From Aphodosoma sp045126975 (GTDB lineage Bacteria; Bacteroidota; Bacteroidia; Bacteroidales; Paludibacteraceae), in contig JBGVPL010000028.1 of assembly GCA_045126975.1 (NCBI GenBank), forward strand, positions 1 to 64,000: DNA of 64,000 nucleotides, given 5' to 3'. Every line of letters starts with the position of its first letter. Position 1 is the first letter of the stretch. Shown here one piece after another: positions 8,270-17,044 of this stretch. Position numbers and translations under genes: made by a program. The notes under the pieces are model-generated. The model saw nothing but the letters and a program-made list of their open reading frames with translations. It ran no database searches and was not told the DNA's origin.

Positions 8270-9522
8270 TGATTGATATAAAAGATAAATCTCAGTGTTG
8301 TGGGTGTGAGGCATGCGTTCAGCGATGTCCGAAGCGTTGTATTTCGTTAGTCGAAGATGCCGAGGGCTTTCTTTATCCGCGGGTAGATACTGCTGTTTGT
8401 GTCGATTGTGGTTTGTGTGAGAAGGTTTGTCCTGTTCTCAATCAATCTGCCGAGCGTGAGCCACAAGCTGTCTATGCTGCTATCAATCCCGACGCAGATG
8501 TTCGACAAAAGAGTTCATCTGGTGGAGTATTTTCTATGTTAGCTGATGCTGTGTTGAGTCATGGAGGGGTAGTATTTGGTGTTTGTTGGAACGATGATTG
8601 GCAATTGGTGTTCGATTATACCGAGAGCAAAGATGATTTATCTCGTTTTCGAGGTTCTAAATATTTACAAGCGCATGTTGGTGATGCTTATATTCGTGTT
8701 GAGCAGTTTTTGAAATTAGGCCGGCAAGTTCTTTTTATTGGCACGCCATGCCAAATAGCAGCATTAAAAAGATATTTAAAGAAAGATTATGACAATCTTT
8801 TGGCGGTTGATGTTATCTGTCATGGGGCGCCATCGCCAGGTGTATTTCGTACTTACCTTACAGAAGAGATTTCACGAATCGCCGTAGACGAAAAAAATAC
8901 AGTTTCATCTTTGTCTAATCATTTTGTCGCTGAGCGGAATATGCTCAATACAATGGATTGGCGTATTGAGAATATTCAGTTCAGAGATAAGCGATTAGGT
9001 TGGAAAAAATACAGTTTCACTCTCTGTCTCACCAAGGCATTAGCCGCAGGTGAGCAAAATTCAGTTTCACTCTCTTATTCGCTTAATGAGAACATATTTA
9101 TGCGAGGGTTTTTGCGTGATTTCTATTTGCGTCCATCGTGCTATTCTTGTCCAGCCAAGTCTGGTAAGAGTGGTAGCGATATCACATTAGGCGATTTTTG
9201 GGGTATTAATGAGCTTAAGCCAGAGATTGATGACGATAGAGGAGTATCGGCTGTAACTATAAATTCTGATAAAGGAGCATTATGGTTTGATAAATTTTCA
9301 TTGCAACGATATGAGATGAGTTATGGCGATTTGTGTTGTTATAATCCAGCACTTGTTCGTTCAGTAGTATCTCCACCACAACGTGCAAAGTTTTTTAAGC
9401 AATATGGAAAACAATCTTTTTTCTTGCTTGTTGATAAGTTGTGTGTAGAGCCTTTTTGGATGTTGTATTACAAAAAGGTTAGGTGGCATTTACGTCGAGT
9501 TTATAAATTGATTTTTAAATAA
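8266..9522 (+). CDS. Coenzyme F420 hydrogenase/dehydrogenase beta-subunit family, ferredoxin-type
   Basis: The 418-residue soluble protein opens with two 4Fe-4S ferredoxin motifs, CCGCEACVQRCP and CVDCGLCEKVCP, followed by the FrhB-like domain (SSSGGVFSML, GTPCQIAALKRYL, VDVICHGAPSPGVF, CYSCPAK). In bacterial capsule loci this family nearly always sits beside a polysaccharide pyruvyl transferase, as here (6-bp gap). A redox step on a sugar is plausible but unproven. Oddity: a short string close to ACAGTTTCACTCTC occurs three times in frame (about 8899, 9011 and 9061). Confidence 0.85.
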   Translation: MMIDIKDKSQCCGCEACVQRCPKRCISLVEDAEGFLYPRVDTAVCVDCGLCEKVCPVLNQSAEREPQAVYAAINPDADVRQKSSSGGVFSMLADAVLSHGGVVFGVCWNDDWQLVFDYTESKDDLSRFRGSKYLQAHVGDAYIRVEQFLKLGRQVLFIGTPCQIAALKRYLKKDYDNLLAVDVICHGAPSPGVFRTYLTEEISRIAVDEKNTVSSLSNHFVAERNMLNTMDWRIENIQFRDKRLGWKKYSFTLCLTKALAAGEQNSVSLSYSLNENIFMRGFLRDFYLRPSCYSCPAKSGKSGSDITLGDFWGINELKPEIDDDRGVSAVTINSDKGALWFDKFSLQRYEMSYGDLCCYNPALVRSVVSPPQRAKFFKQYGKQSFFLLVDKLCVEPFWMLYYKKVRWHLRRVYKLIFK

Positions 9523-9528
9523 AATTTT

Positions 9529-10626
9529 ATGCGAATAGGGGTATATACACATCCGTTACATTTGAATTATGGGGGTATTTTGCAAGCGTATGCTCTGCAG
9601 CGAGTGTTGCAAGATATGGGGCATGATGCGGTTTATATTGAGTGGATGCCGTATAATTATCGTTTGGCTTCATTAAAAATATATTTATGGCGTTTTTTAT
9701 TAAAAATATTTCGGAATAGGGCGGTTATAGTTTTTTTAGAAATAAAAAGGAATAGATTTTATAATAAAATTAGTAAATTCGCTAAAAATAATATTGTTAT
9801 ATTGCCTATTGGTGATTTGCAAGAGCAAGATATTGATACGTTGATTGTGGGTAGTGACCAGATTTGGCGACCATTATATATATCAAATATTGAAGATGCT
9901 TATTTAGGGTTTGCAAAGGATTGGGATGTTCGCCGTATTGCTTACGCAGCGTCGTTTGGTGTTGCCGATTGGAGCGAATATAGTGAGGCCCAGACACAAG
10001 TTTGTAGTGAGTTGATAAAAAATTTTGATGCAATTTCAGTTCGTGAGGATTCGGGTGTTGACCTTTGTCGCAATTATTTAGGTGTAGATGCAAAGCATGT
10101 TTTAGACCCTACAATGTTGGTTGACGTTAAGCATTATATGTGTCATATTAACAATTGTAAAAAGCAATATCCAAAATGTATGTGTTTGGCTTATATTCTT
10201 GATGAAGCAGATGATAAGTTGGCAGTGTTGAATAGCGTAGCGAAATATCAAGGTTATAATATTTGTCAATGGAAAAATATTGACGTTCCAAACATAAAAA
10301 ATCCGACAGTAGAAGAGTGGTTGAAAGGTTTTCATGATGCAGAGTTTGTTTTTACTGATTCTTTTCACGGATGTGTATTTTCAATTATATTTAATAAACC
10401 GTTCATCGCTTTTGGTAATGAAGGACGAGGTATGGCTCGTTTCGAATCATTGTTGCGACAATTTGGGTTGGAGCAGTTTTTTATTAAATCGAAAGACCAA
10501 TTTTCCGAAAAGATGGTTGATGATGTTATATCTCTTTTCAAAACAGACACAATTCAAAATAGATTGAATCAGTTGCGACAAGAGTCGTATGAGTTTTTGA
10601 AGAGTGCGTTGGATGGTATAAGATAG
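9529..10626 (+). CDS. Polysaccharide pyruvyl transferase family protein
   Basis: The 365-residue cytosolic protein matches the WcaK/CsaB-type pyruvyl transferase family: N-terminal IGVYTHPLHLNYGGILQAYALQRVLQDMGHD, central DTLIVGSDQIWRP and C-terminal FVFTDSFHGCVFSIIFNKPF. The family adds ketal pyruvate from phosphoenolpyruvate to a sugar of the repeat unit. It pairs with the upstream ferredoxin-type protein. After this gene the operon is broken by a 266-bp gap. Confidence 0.87.
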   Translation: MRIGVYTHPLHLNYGGILQAYALQRVLQDMGHDAVYIEWMPYNYRLASLKIYLWRFLLKIFRNRAVIVFLEIKRNRFYNKISKFAKNNIVILPIGDLQEQDIDTLIVGSDQIWRPLYISNIEDAYLGFAKDWDVRRIAYAASFGVADWSEYSEAQTQVCSELIKNFDAISVREDSGVDLCRNYLGVDAKHVLDPTMLVDVKHYMCHINNCKKQYPKCMCLAYILDEADDKLAVLNSVAKYQGYNICQWKNIDVPNIKNPTVEEWLKGFHDAEFVFTDSFHGCVFSIIFNKPFIAFGNEGRGMARFESLLRQFGLEQFFIKSKDQFSEKMVDDVISLFKTDTIQNRLNQLRQESYEFLKSALDGIR

Positions 10627-10629
10627 TTT

Positions 10630-10665
10630 TTGGATTAGGGACTCGAACCCCCACGTCTTTCGACT
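10630..10665 (-). pseudogene. 3'-end remnant of a class II tRNA
   Basis: Read on the minus strand, 10665-10630 gives GTC-GAAA-GAC (a variable-arm hairpin), then GTGGGGGTTCGAGTCCCTAATCC, the T arm and acceptor side of a Leu- or Ser-type tRNA. No matching 5' half (GGATTA) is found in the adjoining 230 bp and the T stem has a mismatch, so it is a remnant. The rest of the gap 10666-10892 contains nothing else recognisable. Confidence 0.5.
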
Positions 10666-10892
10666 TTTTATAAGTGAGTGTAGTTGAAAATCTGTGTCAT
10701 ACGTAGAGCGTTTCTTGCATAGCAAGAGAGCAAATTTAAAATATAAATTAATGTTTTGTGATGTCTCTAGGTTCTGTGTGAGATATTCGTTACTATTGTT
10801 TGTCAACTATAGAAACTTGTCTTTCTGTTTAAAAAACATTGTGCATTGAGCTTGTTGAATGGCAAAAGTGAATAAATCAAATTTTAATTTTT

Positions 10893-11917
10893 ATGAAAAG
10901 AGAATCAAATATAGAATTATGTAGAATAGCATCAATTATTTGTGTGTTGTTAGTACATTCGGGATTTCTTTATTTTGGATGGCCTAATATATTAGCCGAT
11001 ACATCGTGGGGATTGATATTGCTTGAAAGTTTTACAATAATTGGAGTTAATGTCTTTGTTTTTATTAGTGGTTGGTTTTCTATTAAATTGAAACATAAGA
11101 CAATATTTAACCTTATTTTCTTTTGCTTTTTTTATTTTGTGCTTTTGTCGGCAATAAATTATTTTAGTGGAAAAGGATTTATTTTGAGGACAATCTTTTT
11201 TGTGTCAAATTCTAATTGGTTTATCGTTGATTATTTGGGATTGGTTTTAGTTTCTCCTATATTGAATAAATTTATTGAAAATACGGATAAAAGGACTTTT
11301 GTTTATTTATTGTTAATGTTGTTCGGGTACTCTTTTTGGTTTGGATTTATGCCTATACCAGGAGCCACTAATTTAGGTGAGTTTTCGAGAGGGTATTCAA
11401 TAATGTCGTTTTGTTTGATTTATTTTTGGCGCGCTATTTTAATTTGTATGGTGCACCTAAATGGCTTGTAAATAATGGTTTTATTATTTATGTGTTGTTG
11501 TCAATGATTTTAGCTATTGGGTTTTGTATTGCTTTGAGGTTTAGTATAGAAACATTAATGTCAATTTGGTATAATTATAATAATCCGTTGATTATTTTAT
11601 CTGCAGTGGCATTTTTCTTTGGTTTTAATAAGATAAATATGCCCAAATTAAAATTTGTAAATCACGTGGCAAAATCTTGTTTGGGTGTATTGTTATTTCA
11701 TAATTCTTATTTTGCTTTTAGAAGTGTAGAATACTTTTTAAGAGGTTATTACAATAATATTTATGATAAATATTCAGGTTTATTACTTATTATTTTGTGG
11801 GTAATTGGTATATTGGCAACTTTTGTTGTAGCTGTTATAATAGATCAGATTAGATTATTGTTATCTAATAGAATTATTTTTGCTATTGAAAATAATAAAA
11901 AACAACAAAATTTTTAA
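10893..11917 (+). pseudogene. Frameshifted acyltransferase family 3
   Basis: Two overlapping reading frames (10893-11471 and one open from before 11411 to 11917) join into one multi-spanning acyltransferase of about 340 residues. The first half has ESNIELCRIASIICVLLVHSG and INVFVFISGWFSIKLKHK. The join falls near 11421-11430, in TTTATTTTTGG, where one missing base moves the frame (-1). It is either a true inactivating deletion in a T-run or a sequencing error. No good slippery heptamer is present, so programmed frameshifting is unlikely. If intact it would O-acetylate a sugar of the capsule unit. Confidence 0.8.
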
Positions 11918-11935
11918 TTCTTAATTTTCATTGAA

Positions 11936-12907
11936 ATGTTGGTTTCCGTAATAGTACCAGTATATAAAGCTGAAAAGTGGCTTCATCGTTGTGTTGATAG
12001 CATATTAGTGCAGACGATGAAGGATTTTGAGTTGTTGTTGATTGATGATGGTTCACCAGATAGGTCGGGTGAGATATGCGATGAGTATGCAGCGAAAGAT
12101 TCGCGAGTGCGAGTATTTCATAAAGAGAATGGAGGGGTTAGTTCGGCGCGTAATTTAGGATTGGATAATGCACAAGGGGAATGGATTTCGTTTGTTGATG
12201 CAGATGATTGGGTTGGATGTGATTATATTAAAGAAATTTATGATAAGAGAGATGGAGATGCTTTATTGATACAGGGTATAAATCATATAAAAAATGATGG
12301 TACTTCTGAAGTTGATAATTTTGAAGAATGTATTTATGAAGGAGAAAGATTGTCTGAATTTTTTGATATACCGTTGTATGGGTTTATTGCTTCAAAATTA
12401 TTTAAGAGAGATATTATTGTAAATAATAAAATTAGATTTAAAGAGAAGATACATTTTCATGAAGATAATATTTTTATGTTGGAGTATCTTGCTGTGGTTA
12501 GGCGAGTAAAATTTGTATCAGGGGCAAATTATTTTTATAAATATGAAACAAGTTCTTTAAGTTTTTCATATCATTCATCAGATGAGACTTATTTATATTA
12601 TTGGTGGTTTAAAAAAATAATTTTGCATTTTAATGATAATTTTGATGTTTTGTCTCATAATTATTTAAATTATTCGGTTGCATCTATTTATATGCATGTT
12701 TTTATAAGTATGTATAAAAACAAAGTTGAATATAAAGAGCGAGTGAGAATTTTTAAAAAATATCGCACAAAGAAAAATTTGCAATATATATCAAAATATT
12801 TGCGGATTAATAATAAAAAGCCAATTTCGGTATTGTTGTTTTTGTATAGTTGGATATTGTTTGATTTTTATAGTGTTATTAAATCAAGTCTAAGAAGTAA
12901 AATATGA
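11936..12907 (+). CDS. Glycosyltransferase family 2 (GT-A)
   Basis: The 323-residue protein has the canonical GT2 start VSVIVPVYKAEKWLHRCVDSIL, nucleotide-binding LLLIDDGSPDRSGEICDEY, GVSSARNLGLDNAQGEW, and the DxD equivalent FVDADDWV. It transfers a sugar from a nucleotide donor to the lipid-linked repeat unit at the inner face of the membrane. It overlaps the next gene by 4 bases (ATGA). The C-terminal third is markedly AT-rich. Donor and acceptor are unknown. Confidence 0.88.
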   Translation: MLVSVIVPVYKAEKWLHRCVDSILVQTMKDFELLLIDDGSPDRSGEICDEYAAKDSRVRVFHKENGGVSSARNLGLDNAQGEWISFVDADDWVGCDYIKEIYDKRDGDALLIQGINHIKNDGTSEVDNFEECIYEGERLSEFFDIPLYGFIASKLFKRDIIVNNKIRFKEKIHFHEDNIFMLEYLAVVRRVKFVSGANYFYKYETSSLSFSYHSSDETYLYYWWFKKIILHFNDNFDVLSHNYLNYSVASIYMHVFISMYKNKVEYKERVRIFKKYRTKKNLQYISKYLRINNKKPISVLLFLYSWILFDFYSVIKSSLRSKI

Positions 12908-13911
12908 TTTCAGTAGTAATGCCGGCATACAATGTCGAAAAATATATCTCGAAGGCAATAGATAGTGTTATAGCACAAAGTTATACAGATTGGGAATTGA
13001 TTATTGTAGATGATTGTTCGACAGATAATACAGTTTCTATTATAGAGTCATATGTGGAAAAATATTCAAATATACGATTGATAAAGAGAGAAATAAATTC
13101 TGGAGGATGTCGATTGCCTAGATTTGATGGAATATTGGCAGCAAAAGGAGAATTTGTTTGTCCTATTGATTCAGATGATTTTATTGGAGGTGATTATTTA
13201 CAAAAATGTATATTAAGACAAAAAGAGACTCAGGCTGATATAGTTCTAGGACGTATGGTTTTTTGTGATGAACAAGGTAGTTTATTGAAAAATAGGAGTA
13301 TTCCAATTGTAAACTATAATATGAATATTGTGCTTTCGGGGTATGAAATATGTAAAAAAACAATTGGTGCTTGGGAGATTGCAATGGCAGGATTGTTGGG
13401 AAGAACGGATTTATATAAAAAATATATAAGAAAGTTTTATACTTCGAATTGTAATTTTGCAGTTGTAGATGAAGTTGATCATCGCAGATTTTTGTATACA
13501 GCAGATAAAGTTGCAATGGTGGATGCACATTATTTTTATAGGCAACAACCTAATAGTTTATTACATAAGGTTACACCTAAATATTATTTTTCAATTGAAG
13601 CATCAAAATTGTTGTATTGTTGGGTATTGGATAATTATAAAAATGAAGATGCTATAATACACGAAGTAGGTAATGAATATGTAGGTCGTTTATATCGTTT
13701 GTATTGTGTTTATTTTACTAATAAAAGCGAATATTCAAAGGATGAAAAGAAAAAAATTAAAAATATTTTAAATAGTTCTTTTTGTTTTATTAAGCAAAAT
13801 AAAATTATTCCCACAGAAAAGAAATATATTTATTTTTCTAAGTCTAAAATAATTATGATTATATTTGCTTTTTTATCTAATTTGTATGGAAAATTTAGAC
13901 AAAAAATATAA
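12904..13911 (+). CDS. Glycosyltransferase family 2 (GT-A)
   Basis: The 335-residue protein has SVVMPAYNVEKYISKAIDSVIAQ, ELIIVDDCSTDNT and the metal-binding PIDSDDFIGG (DxD). GT2 repeat-unit assembly enzyme, coupled by ATGA overlap to the upstream GT and overlapping the next one by 26 bases, so three GT2 genes are read as one unit. The basic C-terminus suggests peripheral membrane association (inference). Confidence 0.87.
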   Translation: MISVVMPAYNVEKYISKAIDSVIAQSYTDWELIIVDDCSTDNTVSIIESYVEKYSNIRLIKREINSGGCRLPRFDGILAAKGEFVCPIDSDDFIGGDYLQKCILRQKETQADIVLGRMVFCDEQGSLLKNRSIPIVNYNMNIVLSGYEICKKTIGAWEIAMAGLLGRTDLYKKYIRKFYTSNCNFAVVDEVDHRRFLYTADKVAMVDAHYFYRQQPNSLLHKVTPKYYFSIEASKLLYCWVLDNYKNEDAIIHEVGNEYVGRLYRLYCVYFTNKSEYSKDEKKKIKNILNSSFCFIKQNKIIPTEKKYIYFSKSKIIMIIFAFLSNLYGKFRQKI

Positions 13912-14851
13912 AGTTTCTGTTATTGTTCCTATTTATGGTGTTGAGCAATATATAGAGAAATGTGCAAGATCATTATTTGAACAAACGTTAGATTCTGTTG
14001 AATTTATTTTTGTTAATGATTGTACCAAGGATAGGAGTATTGAAATATTAGAACGAGTTATTGAGGATTATTCTAATAGAAAAAGTGATATTTGTATAAT
14101 TCATAATAGTGAGAATAAAAAGTTGGCAGCGACGAGAGATGTTGGTTTAAAATTGGCAAAGGGAGAGTATGTGTTAAATTGTGATAGTGATGATTGGGTG
14201 GAGAGGAATATGTTAGAAGTAATGTATAATAAAGCGATAGAGTGTGATGCTGATATTGTTTGTTGTGAAGGTTTTAAGGTGGGAATTAATGGAAAAGAAT
14301 TAATGAAGTATGATTATGATGAAGAGGTAGGTGGTGATAAATTAAGGCAGTTATATCTTTATGATCATTATACTGCAATTTGGAATAAATTAATAAAAAG
14401 ATCATTATTTATAGATAATAATATTTGGCATTATGATGGGGTTAATATGGGAGAGGATAGTGCAGTGACAATTAGGTTGAGATGTTTTAGCAAAAAAACT
14501 ATTGTGGTACACCAACCTTTGTATTATTATAATAGGTTAAATATAACATCTATGTGTGCCGTATATAATGAACAATCGACAAATGAATATATTTTGTTGG
14601 CAAGATTGATAGAAGATTTTTTTGTACAAGAAGGGGTTATTCATGAATACAAAATAGTTGTAAATTATTTGAAATTTGTGTCAAAGCAAAATGTATTGCG
14701 TCAGAAAAAAGATTTAGCTTTATGGCGATCAATATATCCTGAATGTCACAAAGATATTTTTAAGTTTAATTATTTTTCTTTTTTGGGACGATTAAAATGG
14801 TGGTGTTGTGCATATTTGCCTATGTTTATTGTTAGAAAATTTATTAGATGA
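13886..14851 (+). CDS. Glycosyltransferase family 2 (GT-A)
   Basis: The 321-residue protein has KVSVIVPIYGVEQYIEKCARSLFEQ, FIFVNDCTKDRSIEIL, LAATRDVGLKLAKGEYVLNCDSDDWV (DxD) and MGEDSAVTIRL in the acceptor half. ATG 13886 is preferred over an upstream TTG at 13865. It overlaps both neighbours (26 bases upstream, ATGA downstream), marking tight translational coupling. Confidence 0.87.
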   Translation: MENLDKKYKVSVIVPIYGVEQYIEKCARSLFEQTLDSVEFIFVNDCTKDRSIEILERVIEDYSNRKSDICIIHNSENKKLAATRDVGLKLAKGEYVLNCDSDDWVERNMLEVMYNKAIECDADIVCCEGFKVGINGKELMKYDYDEEVGGDKLRQLYLYDHYTAIWNKLIKRSLFIDNNIWHYDGVNMGEDSAVTIRLRCFSKKTIVVHQPLYYYNRLNITSMCAVYNEQSTNEYILLARLIEDFFVQEGVIHEYKIVVNYLKFVSKQNVLRQKKDLALWRSIYPECHKDIFKFNYFSFLGRLKWWCCAYLPMFIVRKFIR

Positions 14852-15798
14852 AAATAGCAACGATAATATTGAATTATAATTCTTCTAAGGATACAATAAA
14901 ATGTCTTAATTTTTTAAGGCAACAGCAAAATGTAGATTTACATATAATTGTTGTTGATAATTGTTCTCAAGAGCAAGATCGTTGTGCTGTTGAACAAGAG
15001 TGTGCAATTTCGGGGATTGAGTTTATAGTTTCGTTTGAAAATCGAGGTTACTCTGCTGGGAATAATATCGGGTTGCGACGTGCTACTGAAATTGGTGCAA
15101 AATATGCGTTGGTGATAAATCCTGATATGGAACTGATTGACCCTGATTATTTGGCTCGACTCGTGGAGGTGATGGAACGAGATGAGGATATAGTGGTGGC
15201 GGCAACGGATATTGTTACACCTGAGGGCATACACCAAAATCCTATGTTACCTGATGGGGATTGGCGTTCTTCTTTCGGTTGGATAAAAGAGATTTTTAGT
15301 CGTAAACAGCTTACTGATACCTATTCGTTTATAGATAATTATAAGGAGAGTCATGAGTGCGCTAAGGTGAGTGGGTGTTGTTTGTTGCTCCGTATGTCGT
15401 TTGTGGAGCAGATTGGCTATTTTGATGAGTATCCGTTCCTTTATTGTGAGGAGGCGATATTGGCGCGTCAGGTGGAGATGGCAGGTAAGAAGATGTATTA
15501 TTTGGTTGATGTGCAGGCTATTCATCGACATATAAAGAGTGAGAAGGGAGATCCAGTGAAGCGATTTAAGCATTGGCAACGGTCAAGGATATATTTTTAT
15601 AAGCGATATAGTAAGGATTCGTGGTGGGGAAGACAGATTTCGATTCTCTCGATGAGACTTTATGTGTTGGCGTTCATGGTATATAAAAAGATTATGAAAC
15701 GCAAATTTGGTGGAAATCGGCATTTTGTGGGTAAAAAATTTGGTGGAAATCGGCATTTTATGGGTAAAAAATTTGGTGGAAATCGGCAAAATGTGTAA
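14848..15798 (+). CDS. Glycosyltransferase family 2, rhamnosyltransferase-like, with an 11-residue repeat tail
   Basis: The 316-residue protein has ATIILNYNSSKDTIKCLNFL, IIVVDNCSQEQ, ENRGYSAGNNIGLRRATE and VINPDMELIDPDY, the pattern of WbbL/RfbF-type GT2 enzymes. The last 30 or so residues are three copies of an 11-residue unit (KFGGNRHFVGK, KFGGNRHFMGK, KFGGNRQNV) encoded by a 33-bp DNA repeat that also lies upstream of the ATPase gene at 31.06 kb. The tail is therefore probably captured repeat DNA rather than enzyme. The original stop was probably near the IMKR segment. Confidence 0.85.
   Translation: MKIATIILNYNSSKDTIKCLNFLRQQQNVDLHIIVVDNCSQEQDRCAVEQECAISGIEFIVSFENRGYSAGNNIGLRRATEIGAKYALVINPDMELIDPDYLARLVEVMERDEDIVVAATDIVTPEGIHQNPMLPDGDWRSSFGWIKEIFSRKQLTDTYSFIDNYKESHECAKVSGCCLLLRMSFVEQIGYFDEYPFLYCEEAILARQVEMAGKKMYYLVDVQAIHRHIKSEKGDPVKRFKHWQRSRIYFYKRYSKDSWWGRQISILSMRLYVLAFMVYKKIMKRKFGGNRHFVGKKFGGNRHFMGKKFGGNRQNV
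15704..15788 (+). repeat. 33-bp tandem promoter repeat, 2.6 copies
   Basis: Units start at 15704, 15737 and 15770 with AATTTGGTGGAAATCGGCAT, followed by TTTGTGGGTAAAA. They are in frame with the end of the glycosyltransferase. The same unit occurs at 30885 and 30918. Each unit contains TTTG at its start, usable as a -33 element. Confidence 0.9.
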
Positions 15799-15803
15799 CT
15801 TTA
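15772..15803 (+). promoter_or_regulatory. Promoter formed by the last 33-bp repeat
   Basis: TTTG 15772-15775, a 20-bp spacer and TAACTTTA 15796-15803, 20 bp before the acyltransferase ATG. The arrangement is the same as in the repeat upstream of the second AAA_14 gene. Confidence 0.55.
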
Positions 15804-15822
15804 TGCTTAAAATCACTATGTT

Positions 15823-16833
15823 ATGAACAAACGATTAGATTATATTGATATATTGAAGGGGTTTTCTATTCTGTGTATTACCTTTTTGCATTTTGAGACA
15901 GGGGTGATACCTTTGTGGTTGAATACATGGATTGGGTCTTTTATGATTTCGGCGTTCTATTTTACATCGGGTTGGATGATGGGGATGAGGGATGAAGATA
16001 TTTCGGTGAAAGATTTAGCCCGAAAGAGATTAAAATCATTGGGTGTGCCTTATTTGTGGTTTTCAGGATTGATACTATTATTTGATATTATACTATTTTT
16101 GTTTGGATATTATGATGTGAAGTTTATTGGGAGAGAGGTGTATAAAACAATAGTTTTGCGAGGAATAGGTACTTTGTGGTTTCTGCCGTCGTTGTTTTTT
16201 GGTGAATTATTGTTTGTGTGGTTAAAAAGTAAGCGCAGTTGGTTATTGATTGGCTTTATGGCATTAGGTACATTCTTATATCTCTATTTTTATTATAGAT
16301 GGGCAGGTGAATATCGTAATTTGAGTAGCATGAATCAAATTATTGATGCTCCTTTTTTTACAATTAGAAATGCGATGATTGCCTGGCCTGTGGTTGCTGT
16401 AGGATATTTGGTAGCAAAAGATTACAAGCGATTGATGGGAAGTATGTCTAATAGTGTGATATTGATGATTGCTTTAGCGATAGTAGGATTGAGTATATAT
16501 TTCGCAAGTTTTTCGAAATTGAATTTAGGGGTAGTTACCTATTTTTTGCCATCGGTATTAGGTCCATTAGGATTGTTGTTGTTTGCTGTGGTAGTTGAGC
16601 GTTGGCGTATAATGCAGTTTTTTACTTATTGGGGGCGTAATTCGTTGGTATTGATGGTTACGCACTACTCAATATTGATGGTGTTGTGTCAGATTTTTGA
16701 TAAATATGTGTTGGGATGTAGTGAGTTTATTGGTTGGCGAACTATTGTTTATTTTGTTGTTACGGTATTGTTGACATATCCACTTGTGTGGTTGTTTAAT
16801 AATAAAGCACGTTTTATGTTAGGGAGGAGATAA
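15823..16833 (+). CDS. Acyltransferase family 3 (fucose 4-O-acetylase-like)
   Basis: The 336-residue multi-spanning protein starts LDYIDILKGFSILCITFLHFETG, containing the conserved His of the acyltransferase-3 fold, followed by MISAFYFTSGWMMG and RKRLKSLGVPYLWFS; the C-terminal LMVTHYSILMVLC is typical of sugar O-acetylases. It is probably an inner-membrane O-acetyltransferase that decorates the polysaccharide. It appears to be transcribed from the repeat-borne promoter immediately upstream. The TAA stop runs into a heptamer array. Confidence 0.85.
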   Translation: MNKRLDYIDILKGFSILCITFLHFETGVIPLWLNTWIGSFMISAFYFTSGWMMGMRDEDISVKDLARKRLKSLGVPYLWFSGLILLFDIILFLFGYYDVKFIGREVYKTIVLRGIGTLWFLPSLFFGELLFVWLKSKRSWLLIGFMALGTFLYLYFYYRWAGEYRNLSSMNQIIDAPFFTIRNAMIAWPVVAVGYLVAKDYKRLMGSMSNSVILMIALAIVGLSIYFASFSKLNLGVVTYFLPSVLGPLGLLLFAVVVERWRIMQFFTYWGRNSLVLMVTHYSILMVLCQIFDKYVLGCSEFIGWRTIVYFVVTVLLTYPLVWLFNNKARFMLGRR

Positions 16834-16856
16834 GGAGCAAGGAATAAGGAGTAGGG
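16834..16856 (+). repeat. Heptamer array
   Basis: GGAGCAA, GGAATAA, GGAGTAG after the acyltransferase stop. The remaining gap to 17044 holds a TAACTTTG box at 16924-16931 that could start transcription of the ATPase pair, without a clear -33 element. Confidence 0.7.
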
Positions 16857-17044
16857 TGTTTTGTTTATATAAAAATTTTGTGAGAATTTCAAACAAAAAC
16901 GAAGTAATTTCTAATTAATTTCTTAACTTTGTGGGCAAATTAGCTCTCCTATGGATGTTAAGAAACATATTGTTGCTACAGAAAAATTATAAGTTGGTGA
17001 ATTGCGCCAATAATTTTAGTAAAGCATTAAAAATAAGTTTGGCA

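Noticed and set aside
10893..11917. Programmed -1 frameshift in the acyltransferase
   Set aside because: The site TAT TTT TGG is not a good slippery heptamer and acyltransferases are not known for recoding; a simple indel or error is more likely.
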